Positions 51,757 to 61,925 are shown, counted from the stretch's first letter. The stretch: 64,000 nt of DNA from Bimuria novae-zelandiae CBS 107.79 (GCA_010015655.1 ML976732.1:91562-155561); one strand, 5' to 3'. Numbers and translations are program-made. Notes: generated from the letters alone by a model not told the origin.

Positions 51757-52800
51757 CTACTACTTAACTAAGACTAAGCTGCGCTAGTTTTACTAATACT
51801 TTAGCTATCCTACTACTAGATAACTGCACAAGATCCTTGGCAAAGTAGGCTATAAAGACGTTAATAAGGACATTATTAATTGTATTAATAAGTACTATTA
51901 CTAGTGTCAAATCTATAGCAAAGCACCTGGCCGTTTCCGCTTTACTATTCGCGATAATATAGACTTTAACTTATGCGTTATTATTAATATAATTGTCCGA
52001 TTATATGGCCTCTATCTGTTGTGGATATGAGGCTGGAGCACTCTCTCTTTTGTACTATTCTAAATAGGGCTAGCGCTGCAGCGGCACTTATTTGGAGCCT
52101 CGCACACATCTGCATTCCAGACACAGACAGAACACGAACATCATCAATAAATTATCACAACCATCAATTCTCATCATTGCATTATCTCAAAGTGACAGAA
52201 CACTATTAAATCTAATAATAATATACATTAATTAGAAACTAGTGCTCCACGCAGTTAATAAAGCTATAGCTTTTTAAGCTACTTAATTTATACTAAATAT
52301 CTAGGTAAACACTACTTAGGATCTCCTTCGCGCTATATAAATTAACATGTACGTTAGTCCTCCTAACGTTATTAAGATAGATACTAGCAAGAACTTTATT
52401 ACTAATAAATTTATTAATAACGCTACGTTACTTATAATTAAGGTTAAGGAAGTCCTAGTAGAGGCACATTATTTAATTAGTAAGGTTGAGCGCTATTATG
52501 CTCCTATTTACTGTGCTTATAGGGCGATCTCTATAGACGTTGGACGCATAATCGCTCCCGAACATATCTTGTAGATAGCTGTTAAGGCTATTAATAACAC
52601 CGCAGGTCTTAATAGACTTGTCTTAACTCTTTTTATTTTTAAAGCATATCCTTACCTGTTAAAGAAATTACTACTATTACTATCTATTACCGCCCGCGGC
52701 GCTATAGTGCGTAAAGTAATAGCTAAATTGCATAAGATTAAGGTAAAGCGCTAAGTTAATAAGGCTCTTATAACTCGTAATAGTCCTAACGTAACTAATA
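51757..52800 (+). pseudogene. Copia E integrase, interrupted by a solo LTR
   Basis: The HHCC-type zinc region reads near 51820-51910 ('LHKILGKVGYKDVNKDIINC', 'YYY.CQIY'), then 'APGRFRFTIRDNIDFN'. After the solo LTR the core resumes with 'MYVSPPNVIKIDTSKNFITN' (52347 on) and 'EVLVEAHYLISKVERYYAPI', matching the 'D....F....V.ERYH.PL' end of fungal Copia integrases. One piece, 52347-52574, is open for 75 codons. Integrase joins the element DNA to the genome. Confidence 0.75.
52017..52202. repeat. Solo LTR inside the integrase of Copia E
   Basis: 186 bp, TGTTGTGGATATGAGG... to ...GTGACAGAACA, with TSD CTATC (52012-52016) and CTATT (52203-52207), one C-to-T difference. It is RIP-free in a RIPed setting: 'cacacatctgcattccagac' and similar CA-rich runs are intact. 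The look is that of fungal Copia LTRs. It interrupts the Copia E integrase. The open frame at 52021-52209 is not a gene. Confidence 0.85.
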
Positions 52801-53149
52801 TCTTACTATTACCTATCCTAAGTAGTATTAAAGTCTAGTAAGAAAACTATAGATAGTCTAGCCTGTATCAGATAATCGCCCTCTACGTTAATAAGTAATC
52901 TGTAGTTATTAAAATTAATAATAAATAAGTTACCTTTTGCATTACCGCAGTGCGCCTGTATTATATAGATAATATAACTATTATTACCCCTCTTGCAGAG
53001 GATAAGGACAACAGTAGCTCTAATAATAATTTTACTCTTATTATAGAGGAGGAGCCCGCGCCTAAGCGTAAGCGTAGTAGGCTAAAAGGCTTAAAAAATA
53101 AGCCTAAACCTAATAAAGTTATAACTACTATTATTAACCTTAATTAACG

Positions 53150-54720
53150 TGAGCGTAATAATCTTGTCCTAGCTAAGAAGCTACGAGTAGTTAGTAAGAT
53201 TATAATACTAAAGTAACTATTTAAAGTATCTATAAAGGTAAAGATTAACGCCTTTATTACATAAGGCGTCTTCTACTTCGAAAAGTATAGTCCTTACTAT
53301 TATAATAAGGTCTGTATCTTCAAGTTACGCATTATTAATAAAGTTAAGGGTAAGACTACTAACTACCCGTACGAAAAGTCCTATCTTGTTATCTAAGGAT
53401 ACGCTAATAATAAAAAGAAGCTTATCTTAATATAGTCTCTTACTATCCAGCGTGCAAGCCAGCTTGTGATTATCGCTCTAGCACCATTACTGTTAAAGCT
53501 AGGCATGTACCTCTGGCTCCGTGACATTACTCAGGCCTATACGCAATCGGATGATCCACTCTAGCGTACTATCGTGGCTAACGTACTAGCCTAGCTTAAG
53601 GACAGTTATTTAATAAACATAGTTATAATTATTATTAAGCTACTATATAGTATTACTAAAGCAGGTGCCTATTAGTAGTTAACGTATAATAAACACTACA
53701 CTAAGACTCTCTACATAGTAATATCTACTTATAATCTATGCCTACTTATTAGTAAGGCTAGTAGCGAGTGCTTTAGTATTATTAGTATATAAACTAACGA
53801 CACGCTTAGTCTATCTAATAAAGCTTTTATAGACTTTAAGGACTAGGAGCTATATTTTAAGGCTAAGCCTAAGCAGTTTCTCTTACTAGACGCGTAAATT
53901 AACTTTAATAGCTATATTATTAAGCTTAATAATAATAATCGCGCCATTACTCTGCGCTAGAAGAAGTAAGATAAGAAGCTAAAAATAGCTAATAATAAGT
54001 AATTATATATTTAATAGCGCGCTTAAGGTGCTTACATTACAATAATCTATTAACCTAAGGCAAGCTTTAACCTCGCCGCCGTAGCCTAAGCGAGTAAGCC
54101 TATAAAAGAAGAAATTGCTAGATTAAATAAGCGTATTATCTAGTAAAAGGAGAATATTACTCGCGGCCTTAACTTTATCCTACTAGACTTAAGTAACTTA
54201 AAGCTATACGCCTTTATTAACGCATTATTTACTAATAATAAGGATATATTATTATAGATAGGCTTCGTAATTACGCTTAGTAATAAGACTAAAAATAGCA
54301 ATTATAACTTTAAGTTTACTAGTAATATTATTTACTAATTATCTATTAAGTGTAAGCGCGTTACTTGCAGCGTCCTTATATTTAAGATCTACGCAATAGC
54401 CTATAGAGTTAATATTATAATTATAATTAGTAGTATAATTAATATAATTATATAGTAACTTAACCTTTTTAATATCCCTATCGTCGTGTGCACTGACTTA
54501 CGCTCCTTATATAATTACCTTATTAAGCTTAGCACTACTAAGGAGAAGCGTCTTATAATTAATATTATAGCTCTACGTAAGGCCAATAAGCGTAGTAAGC
54601 TTATAGGTATTCGCTAGATTAATAAACGTAATAATCTAGCAGACTTAATAACTAAGGCTAGCTTTAACTTAGCTATAGAGTATCTTATTAACTAAAACTA
54701 GCTCGAGCTTTGCATATAAG
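53150..54720 (+). pseudogene. Copia E reverse transcriptase and RNase H
   Basis: Near 53370-53620 the translation reads 'YEKSYLVI.GYANNKKKLIL', 'TIQRASQLVIIALAPLL' and 'MYLWLRDITQAYTQSDD', the start of the Copia RT ('RDITQAYVQS'). At about 53660-53750 'TKAGAY', 'HYTKTLYI' and 'STYNLCLLI' follow. RNase H lies at about 54210-54680 ('LYAFINALFTNN', 'SYNYLIKLS', 'IRWINKRNNLADLIT'). The 3' end, 54720-54936, is non-coding. Confidence 0.78.
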
Positions 54721-54936
54721 GCTAGGTTAATCGTGCTAAAAGTTAACACCACGAAGCACGATTACAATAGTAAGAAGTAGTAAGTCTATAATAGTAGCAG
54801 GATAGGCACTGCGAGGGCGCGCACTAGCGCTAGCCTAGTTAAGAAACTAGCAACTATTATAGATCGTGTTTTTATTACAGATTTAAGCGTTCTAGGCTAA
54901 ACTGGCCACATATAGCATAAAAGAAAAGATAGCTAG

Positions 54937-55154
54937 TGTTAGTATCGAACCTGCGCAACGCTCCTACGGCGTTTATAGCCATGCAGCTTGCCTGTGGTTT
55001 GTTGCGCTAGTCCTGATCGGGCTAGCAGGGAACAAACCACGCTCGATAAATACTTCTCGCAACAGCCCACCACAATCAATCAATCAAATCACTACTATCC
55101 ACACCACATCGTTGCAACGAAGTCTTGATTCAACAGCCTATTGCCGTATCAACA
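54937..55154 (+). repeat. 3' LTR of Copia E
   Basis: 218 bp, almost RIP-free over its full length ('caatcaatcaaatcactact' intact), in contrast to the inner part of the 5' LTR. Confidence 0.93.
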
Positions 55155-55568
55155 TCTTTAAACTTAAAAGAAAAAGTACGAGAAACTGGATTATATTAAA
55201 GTTAGGCTATTTTTTATTATTAAATAAATATTACTAATTAACTACTAATTAGAACTACTACTAGACGCAAAAATATACCTAGTATTTTACGTAGACTAAC
55301 TTAAATCTATAAACCCTAAAACACTAGTTAAAACAACCTTCTATTACTAGCTAGAGGAAAAAAACGAATTTAAAGTTAAAATACTCCTAAAATATAGAGA
55401 AGTTAGACAAGAAAATTTCTAAAATAATAAGTTTTTATAAAAATAGTTAGTTAAATAGAAAGAATACCTATACTTGGAAAATATATAAGAACCTAAATTT
55501 AAACTTCGTAAAAACTACTAATAGCTCTTAAGGAAGGCACGAAACAAGATTTATAATTACTACTACTA

Positions 55569-57691
55569 CCCTGCCGAGACAGTCAGTGCGCCGCGACACT
55601 AACGCGCCACCCTAACAGATGTAGCACCTCAACTTTGACGCGCCGCATCTCCACCAATATGGATCCGATTGAGGCTGCAATCATTGCTATCGACTCACGA
55701 GAACCTGGAGAAACTTTCTTATATAGAAAAATTGCAGAAGAATTTAGTGTTATGCGGTTAATATTAACGCGCTAGCATAGACGCGCCATGCAGGCGCGTA
55801 CATAGCTACTATAAACTTGCCAAAATCTTAACTAATAATAAGAATCTAAGCTCCTACAGTATATATAGCGTCTTACTTAGAAAGTTCTACCCCCTACGCG
55901 TTAGATAATTCAAAACTTTACATTAATTATTACTAAAAAGGATATCTCTATGCGATAGGTTAATCGCTTTATTAAGCGCTACCCCAACTCCCTAATCTCG
56001 CGATGGACGACTAGGCTGGATAGTAATTGCTACAACGCTGATTTAGGCGCAAGATATAGGCTCTACTTTAAGCTTCTACATAAGAAAATTATAAAGTATG
56101 GCATAGAGCCTTAGCATACCTATAATATGGACGAAAAAGGCTTCCTACTCGGCATTACCGGCAGGTCAAAAAGGATCTTCGACAGGCCTATAAGAGTCGC
56201 CAAGTGAGGCAATCTATCTAGGATGGCAGTCATGAGTGGATCTCGCTTATCGCATGTATATGCGCCAATAGATCTACTATTAATCTATTACTAATCTATC
56301 GATCTGACGCTGAGACTCTACAATTAAGCTAGGTTAAGGAAATTAACGTTAATTCTTATAGAGTCTTTATTACCTTATTAACCTCTAGATGGTTAAACAA
56401 CGAGATAGGGCTTTAATAGCTGAAATAGGTGTTTAATCGCTGTACTAAGGAGAAGGCTTAATAGTAGTGGCGACTCCTAGTCCTTAATGGGCATGGATCT
56501 CACGTTACTATGGATTTTATTAACTACTATGATCAGAAAAAGATCCTCCTTGCGATATTTCCCCCTCACGCCACTTATACGCTGCAGCCTCTAGACGTCT
56601 GTGTGTTTAAGTCTCTTTCTACCGCCTACTCCGACGAGCTCTCCGCATACCTATATAGGAGTTAAGGGCTATTAATAATTGCTAAAAGAGACTTCTTTAC
56701 ACTATTCTAAAAGGCCTAACTAACGTTAGTTACGCCGTAATTAATTGCTAAAGCTTTTAAGTGTACAGGTATCTCGCCGCCAGATCCTACACTAATCCTT
56801 AGTTAATTTAATAGAGATAAGTCTCTAAAATAGAGATTACGCGAAAGCTCTACTTTAGTACTTAGCGCGTCTAATTAGCGTAAAATTAATTGGCTTTTAA
56901 AGGTTGTTGTTAATACAGGGGGAGGTAATGAGGCCAAGAAGCTAAGTCGCACTATACACTTAATCTCTATATAGAAGTAGCTCCTAGAGCATGAGAATTA
57001 GGGGCTACGAGAAGCCCTCACAAACCAGAAACAGCGTTAAATAAAGGGCAGGACTCTACCTTTTAAGCAGCTAGATAAGTGGCATAAAGGATCTATTTTC
57101 TAATTACCTGCCCGCGTACAGAGGGCGCGCGATTCTCTTAGCTAACAAAAGGCTAAAAAGCAATAACTATAATTCTAGAAAAGTGAGCAGAGAGAGATCT
57201 AGATAGCAAATAGGTAGCTTAAAGCTTGTTTACTATAGGAGAAGCGTGTTGCGCGTGCGGTAGCTAGAAATACACGCGCTAAGGAGAAAGCTAATTAGGC
57301 TACTAAGTAACGCCTCTGTTAACAGGCTCGTAAGGCTTAACAATAACTTTAAAAACGTCTTAAAATTGCTAAAAAGGGAAGCCAGAATGCTTCAAAAGCT
57401 ACTTATATAATTATAAAGAGGAAGAAGCCTACGCCGGCATTTGTACGCGTTAATATAGTAATATTTACGCTATTAGCGCTAGCATCGCGCAGTGGCCGAA
57501 CAATTAGAACACTAAGTAGATATCTATAATTTAACTAGCTAGCAATCTTCTATAGCTCTATAAAATCTTAACTCTAGAAAATTTCGCGATAAAAGCTTTT
57601 GTGTAAAACTCTACAGCCTCATGTTGCTGGCTGCGGTGCTAGTGTTGGGGTGGCGCGTTAGTGTCGCGGCGCACTGACTGTCTCGGCAGGG
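55569..57691 (+). mobile_element. Fot1/pogo-type DNA transposon F
   Basis: Perfect 44-bp terminal inverted repeats (55569-55612, 57648-57691) start CCCTGCCGAGACAGTCAGTG and are flanked by TA (55567-55568, 57692-57693). Total length is 2123 bp. The TIRs and the first ~130 bp of the coding region are RIP-free; the rest is moderately RIPed. It sits in the chromodomain region of Gypsy C. Confidence 0.95.
55659..57560 (+). pseudogene. Fot1/pogo transposase of element F
   Basis: ATG at 55659 opens MDPIEAAIIAIDSREPGE, then 'FLYRKIAEEFSV', a helix-turn-helix start typical of the family. In other frames follow 'YNMDEKGFLLGITGRSKRIF' (first catalytic Asp, near 56125-56185), 'MAVMSGSRLSHVYAPIDLL', 'NGHGSHVTMDFINYYDQKK' (second Asp region, about 56488-56540) and 'PPHATYTLQPLDVCVFKSL' (about 56560-56615). 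A C-terminal tail with 'HKGSIF.LPARVQRARD' lies near 57075-57135. Frame changes and TAG/TAA inactivate it. A related tail occurs at 300-560 (minus). Confidence 0.88.
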
Positions 57692-58348
57692 TATACTAGA
57701 GTAATAAAAAAAGCTTTAAAGGAAAAGAGACTTATAATATAACTATACTAAAAGTAAATACTACATAGCAGAAGAGGAAGGCTTTAACTAGATAATAGAC
57801 TAGTTTATTACCTTAGTACCTAAAGTAGTATCTAAATTAACTAATACTATCGCCTAACCTAGTTCCTTACGAGCCTCTAGGGCTTCTAACTTATCTACCA
57901 TGGACATCCTATAATTAAATAACTCTTATTCTTTTTAATATAACTTCTTATACTAATCGCGTAAACGCGCTATCTTCTCTTATACTAGATAAGTACGTAA
58001 GAGTGCTGCGTAAGCGAGCTTTTTTTCTATCTAAAATTTTACCTCCTCCTTAGCCTCTAACTTTTTTAATCTTTCTAACTTAGTATCTATTTTTAAATAA
58101 TCTAGCAAAGGAATATCCTCTAGCTTATATTTCTAATTACTATACTAAATATAATTTATGCACTGTAAGTATAATAATAATAGTTAGTAAAGTAATTACT
58201 TCTTAGCGTAGTATAAATAGGTAATTATAATAAATACGTACTTTTGCTTTAGATAATTAGCTTATAAATAATAGTATTAAGCGGATTAGGAAAGTGGCTT
58301 TAAGAATAGTTAACTTATAAGGATATTAAGTTTAGAGGGGAGGGCTAA

Positions 58349-58782
58349 TATTAGGATCTGTTAAGACCCTAATATAACGCGAGGCGGGGCATAGGCACTT
58401 ATCTATATAACTAGTTAAGACTCCTGACTTAGCCACGGGTCACGTGACCAAGTCACGCGTCCCAGAAATATCGGGCGTCCCAGAAGTATCTTGGCATATG
58501 GGACTTTGGGATTCTTAGGACACCTGGGATTTATAGGACGAGTCATGTATATAGGAACGCGAGAATAGTCTTCTATTATTATGTTTTACCTATTTATTAA
58601 TCTATTGTTTAGATCTAAATAAGCAACCTTATTAATTTAATTACGCTATACACACTTTTAATACTAACGCCCCAGTGATAAGCGCAAGCTATTACTACGA
58701 CCCTCTCTCGTCCTACTAGTACTCCTGCCCGAGAACCAACCTTAGCCCCTTAGGAACCAGCTTCTCCTTTGGGATCTTAACA
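58349..58782 (+). repeat. 3' LTR of Gypsy C
   Basis: 434 bp. Its inner (left) part is RIP-damaged and its outer ~130 bp keep original sequence. It is followed by TSD GAGAT (58783-58787). Confidence 0.93.
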
Positions 58783-58787
58783 GAGAT

Positions 58788-59340
58788 ACTAATAAGGACC
58801 TTGTCCCCTCCTAGTACTAAAGACAAGTAGACATACGTGTAAAGTACCCTACGCTTTCTCTTATAACTATTAACGTCCTAGCGATCCCTACTATAAGCTC
58901 TAAACTAGAGAGAATCTTTAGCTAAGCTAGTAACACCCTTATAGCCTATTAAAATTAGCACTCTAAATAATCTATAAAGGCTACCCTTTATTTATTAAGC
59001 TAGGCTAAATTAAGGCTTATTTAAATAGGGCTATACGTTAAGGAACTTTATAAAAGCCTAACTACTAAGATAAATACCTTACTTAATAACTCTACCTAAT
59101 CCGCTACCTTGCTATATAAGAATAATAACGTTAATAAGCTTTTTTGTAAGAGCTAAGAGAGTATAAAGGTTAAAGGTAATAATAATAGTAGCTAATAAAG
59201 CGTTAAATATATACTATAGCCTATAGTATAAATTTATATATAATAACTTTTAACTTTAAAAACACTTTTACTAATACTAAGCTTAACACTAAGAACCTCT
59301 AGTAACCTTAATATTAGAGTAATTTTAAGCTTTTTACTAC
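58788..59340 (+). pseudogene. hAT transposase, C-terminal dimerisation region
   Basis: Resumes the gene broken at 20016. Around 58838-58940 the frame reads 'YPTLSLITINVLAIPTISSK' and 'LERIFS.AS', the hAT C-terminal signature in which an 'S.ER.FS' block marks the dimerisation domain. Downstream to 59340 the sequence is RIPed and unreadable; RIP stops abruptly at about 59340. Confidence 0.78.
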
Positions 59341-59461
59341 GTTTGACCCTTTGCCTGTACAAGTTAGTACTGTGGGTCGGTCAGTTTCAGTTTCTCTATG
59401 GATTTATCCAGTCCACCAGGAGCAAATGGATGGAGCTCCAATCCATCCATGCAGTACACTG

Positions 59462-59814
59462 ATTCTCTCTATGAAGCAGGCAGAGCTCCGCTACTCCTCG
59501 AAGACGGCGCGCCTGCCCATACAAGCAAAATCGCTCTCGAATATCTCGAAGTTTCGCATATAGAGAAGCTGCCCTGGCCTGGGCATTCGCCAGATATCAA
59601 TGCTGAGGAGCACGCTTGGCCATGGATCCGGCGTCACATTACGCAGGATTTCATGCCCAGCACATGGGAGGAGCAATTCCGTCAACAATGGGCGTATGAG
59701 TGGGAGAATCTCCCTCAGAAAGTGATCAATGAATGGATAGACGGCATACCAGACGTTGTAAGGGCAGTCACCAAGCATGTTGGAGACAACAGCTTTCATG
59801 ACAGCGGAGGCTGA
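59462..59814 (+). pseudogene. Tc1/mariner transposase, 3' half
   Basis: Continues the frame broken at 17433; 59462-59469 is the duplicated ATTCTCTC. It reads 'GRAPLLLEDGAPAHTSK', with the second catalytic Asp at 59503-59505, then 'KLPWPGHSPDINAEEHAW'. The spacing Asp to Glu is 34 residues (DD34E), as in Tc1-type transposases. It ends at TGA 59812-59814. The remainder to the TIR is non-coding. The open minus-strand frame 59491-59841 is a shadow. Confidence 0.9.
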
Positions 59815-59967
59815 AAATCCGCCCTCAACACCAAATTTCAAGCTTCATTTTTTCCCATGTAGGAAATCTAGTGCCTACAATTGCTCGCAATGCCCGAGAA
59901 CCCAAGAAAAATCGACTTTGTATGTGATTTACTAGGGGGGTGATAACTCAGTGTGGAGCCAAGGCTT

Positions 59968-60007
59968 TCAGCGCGTATGCTATTCCTCATGAAAAACGAG
60001 CTCCTCG
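59968..60007 (-). repeat. Right TIR of the mariner element
   Basis: Reverse complement of 16563-16602, followed by the TA duplicate at 60008-60009. Beyond it lies RIP-free host DNA. Confidence 0.92.
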
Positions 60008-60009
60008 TA

Positions 60010-60343
60010 TGCGTTGCCTCTGCGAGACTGCGAATGCCTGCTGGTCGCCCTTAGCGGTCGCAGTTGCCCCTGCATGGCCAGCATGTCCAAAGATGCACAT
60101 CAAGAAGCTTGTCTTCGGTTCCTCGAATGCGCATGCAAATGGGAGAGTGATGAGTTGGGATGGAAGAGCACATAGTTTGCATGGAATCGCAATTAGTGGC
60201 TTTAGCCACATTTGCACGTGACTCCACGTCATCCATGGATCAAGAACGGACGCCCGAGATGGGTCAGAGCTATCGCGTGTTGAAACTTATCCATTACACA
60301 CTATCAACTGATGGCACCCTTTGCGCCGCCTCTAAGGCTTTCT
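60010..60343. other. Non-coding spacer between the TE block and the SDR gene
   Basis: GC-balanced, RIP-free DNA. No conserved coding frame was seen; it probably contains the 3' untranslated region and terminator of the minus-strand SDR gene. Confidence 0.6.
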
Positions 60344-61136
60344 CTACCAGGGCCATGTCCCAGTGCTGTGCAGATGCGCCGGAGCCTCGTTATCCCTCTT
60401 CCCTTCTACCGCTTCCATCAAGCTCCGCACAGTCTCCTCTGCACTCCTCGCACCCTTCTCTACTCTATTGTTCTCACTCAAATTACTGATGGTAAAGCCT
60501 GGATCATACAGCGACACTTTGATCCCAAGCTCGCCGTACTCGATATATTGACACGCGGTGACCATACTCAGCGCTGTCTTGCTTGCGCGATACTGTACAT
60601 GACCCACTTTGTGCATCGGGCTGGTAAGATCCAATTTTCGGCCGATACTTCCGACTCCGGAGGAGATATTGATGATGCGTGCGCCGGACGACTTTTGTAG
60701 AAGAGGCAAGAGAGTTTTGGTCAGGATCCATGGGCCAGTGGCGTTGGTGTTGAAGGCGGTCTGGAGTTGTTCGCGTTCGGTGCCTGCGGGCAGCGCCACA
60801 GCGGCATTATTGACAAGAATATCGAGCTTTCCGTGCGTCTTTTCCACGGTCGAGGCAGCCGCAGTGATAGTGCTATCGTCAGTCACGTCGAGTGGGAGGA
60901 ACTCTGCGGTGCCAGGGTACTTGCGCGACTGTAGCTCTTGGAGGGCTGTCGTACCTTTCTGGGCTGATCGCGAGCCGACGAGAACGTGATAGGTTCCTTT
61001 TTGAAGGAGTTGGGCGGCGAGCTCGAACCCGATGCCGCTGTTGGCTTACAGGTTGTTAGTACTTAACGAACAAAATGTTTGCGTCTGCATGCGTACCTCC
61101 TGTGATGAGCACCACCATCTTCGCTATCGACGTCAT
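60344..61136 (-). CDS. Short-chain dehydrogenase/reductase (SDR), one intron
   Basis: Exons on the minus strand are 61136-61097 and 61044-60344. The 52-bp intron (61045-61096) runs GTACGC...TAAG with a perfect TACTAAC branch site. Splicing gives 246 residues. The cofactor motif TGANSGIG is at 12-19, with its TGA codonic triplet split by the intron; NNAA is at 92-95, Asn114 and Ser141/142 follow, and the catalytic YRASK (Tyr165, Lys169) completes the classical SDR set. It is a soluble NAD(P)-dependent oxidoreductase, probably cytosolic; the substrate cannot be told. Length is normal and all catalytic residues are present, so it is likely functional. A second Met at residue 7 is an alternative start. 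It lies 335 bp from the mariner element and is divergent from the HET pseudogene. Confidence 0.88.
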
Positions 61137-61191
61137 TTCCGTATGTTCAGATCCTATAGCGTTTTGGAAACCAGAATGATCGAACATTCAC

Positions 61192-61199
61192 TATTTATA
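61192..61199 (-). promoter_or_regulatory. Possible TATA box of the SDR gene
   Basis: TATAAATA on the minus strand, ~56 bp upstream of the SDR ATG. Position and sequence fit a core promoter; there is no other evidence. Confidence 0.4.
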
Positions 61200-61925
61200 C
61201 GTCCGGGGCATCTTTGTATCATGTCACTTAACTCCTAACGGCGAGCGCGAGAGCTTTTGGAATCAGCAAAGTACCGTTCACGCCCCACCTCTTTCGAGAC
61301 ATGCAATAACTCTTTTGGGCCAATCGAGCTCCTGAACGATTTTCTGGTGCGAAATGGGGTGCCGATGGATGCGCACCTGTGAAGTCCGCATGCCGTGGCT
61401 TGTGCCAAAGAAAGTGCAAATCCGCTAGGCCAATATAGGTTGGCGTATTTTCACGCGGGCACAACGAGCGTCATAGCAATACCTACAATATGTATGCATC
61501 ACACTACACACACTGCCCAATATTTTACATTCGTAGATATGCTTAGGATATCACTTACAATTGCTTGGCCTTCATACGCCACGATGTGCATGCTCGACAA
61601 CCCTCTCCTCGAATCACATCGACTTCACCTGCACACAGCCTAACGCAGGCGCGATACGGACAGGAGCTGAGAGAAAGAGACGGGCAGGATGCAACTTCTG
61701 CCGTCCCGTAGTGATCGCTCATGCCATCCGTTTATTCCACTATGGACATCAAATGATGCGCTTATTGACATCTCTTCATTTATCAACCCTCCGACGTAGA
61801 CAACGATAGGTTGGGGTCGCGTATGAAGCGCCACCTCAGCCGTTCATGCGTTCACTCACAGGCGCCTTGCACAGCCACAGGAAAGCAGGTGGACCGACCT
61901 TTTTAAGACACTTACCATCTTGACA
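61200..61925. other. Intergenic region between the divergent SDR and HET loci
   Basis: RIP-free and GC-balanced. Several short open frames on both strands lack any recognisable domain and I do not call them. It would hold the promoters of both divergent genes. Confidence 0.55.

Larger units (their letters stand above)
34364..55154 (+). mobile_element. Ty1/Copia retrotransposon E, host to A2, B3 and a solo LTR
   Basis: Two 218-bp LTRs (34364-34581, 54937-55154) are flanked by the perfect TSD TCTTT (34359-34363, 55155-55159). Removing A2, B3 and the solo LTR leaves 5824 bp. The order is gag, protease, integrase, RT, RNase H, with integrase before RT, which is diagnostic of Copia. It lies in the pol of Gypsy C between integrase and chromodomain. 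Confidence 0.94.
55160..58348 (+). pseudogene. Gypsy C chromodomain and 3' region, split by pogo F
   Basis: Between Copia E and pogo F (55160-55566) the frame reads 'AKIYLVFYVD.LKSINPKTL' and 'EEKNEFKVKILLKYREVRQE', the start of a chromodomain after an integrase tail. 57694-58348 holds the rest of the pol end and an AT-rich 3' non-coding region. A purine tract at about 58333-58345 lies next to the 3' LTR. No other gene is seen. Confidence 0.65.
20021..58782 (+). mobile_element. Gypsy chromovirus C, host to D, B2, E and F
   Basis: Two 434-bp LTRs (20021-20454, 58349-58782) are flanked by the perfect TSD GAGAT (20016-20020, 58783-58787). A purine tract 'agaggggaggg' precedes the 3' LTR. Removing the four inner elements leaves about 6.8 kb, normal for a Gypsy element. 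Gag, protease, RT, RNase H, integrase and a chromodomain are found in order between the insertions. It interrupts the hAT transposase. Confidence 0.94.
17434..59461 (+). mobile_element. hAT-superfamily transposon, interrupted by Gypsy C
   Basis: Ends are CAGTGTTCTTCATGGATGGA (17434) and, on the minus strand, CAGTGTACTGCATGGATGGA (59461). The CAGTG terminus and the perfect 8-bp TSD ATTCTCTC (17426-17433, 59462-59469) are hAT hallmarks. The similarity of the ends continues inward for ~90 bp with indels. Without Gypsy C the element is 3261 bp. Transposase blocks lie in 17850-19980 and 58820-59120. The outer ~250 bp on the left and ~120 bp on the right are RIP-free; the core is heavily RIPed. Confidence 0.92.
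16563..60007 (+). mobile_element. Tc1/mariner-type transposon split by a 42-kb insertion
   Basis: Terminal inverted repeats of ~40 bp start with CGAGGAGCTCGTTTTTCATG at 16563 and, on the minus strand, at 60007. They are flanked by TA (16561-16562, 60008-60009). The transposase 5' part lies at the left and its 3' part at the right; the break is the hAT element with its 8-bp TSD. Without it the transposon is ~1409 bp. TIRs differ at only a few positions. The sequence has no RIP damage, in contrast to everything inserted in it. A broken catalytic region makes it non-autonomous. Confidence 0.93.

Noticed and set aside
1..60000. A cargo-bearing giant transposon (Starship type).
   Set aside because: No tyrosine recombinase captain or cargo genes were seen; all parts resolve into ordinary elements with their own TSDs.
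60160..60989. Several plus-strand open frames over the SDR gene.
   Set aside because: The minus strand has a complete SDR motif set and a canonical intron; the plus frames have no recognisable domain.
61228..61834. Short open frames of 62-82 codons in the SDR-HET intergenic region.
   Set aside because: No domain, no start context and no similarity seen; overlapping frames on both strands suggest chance.
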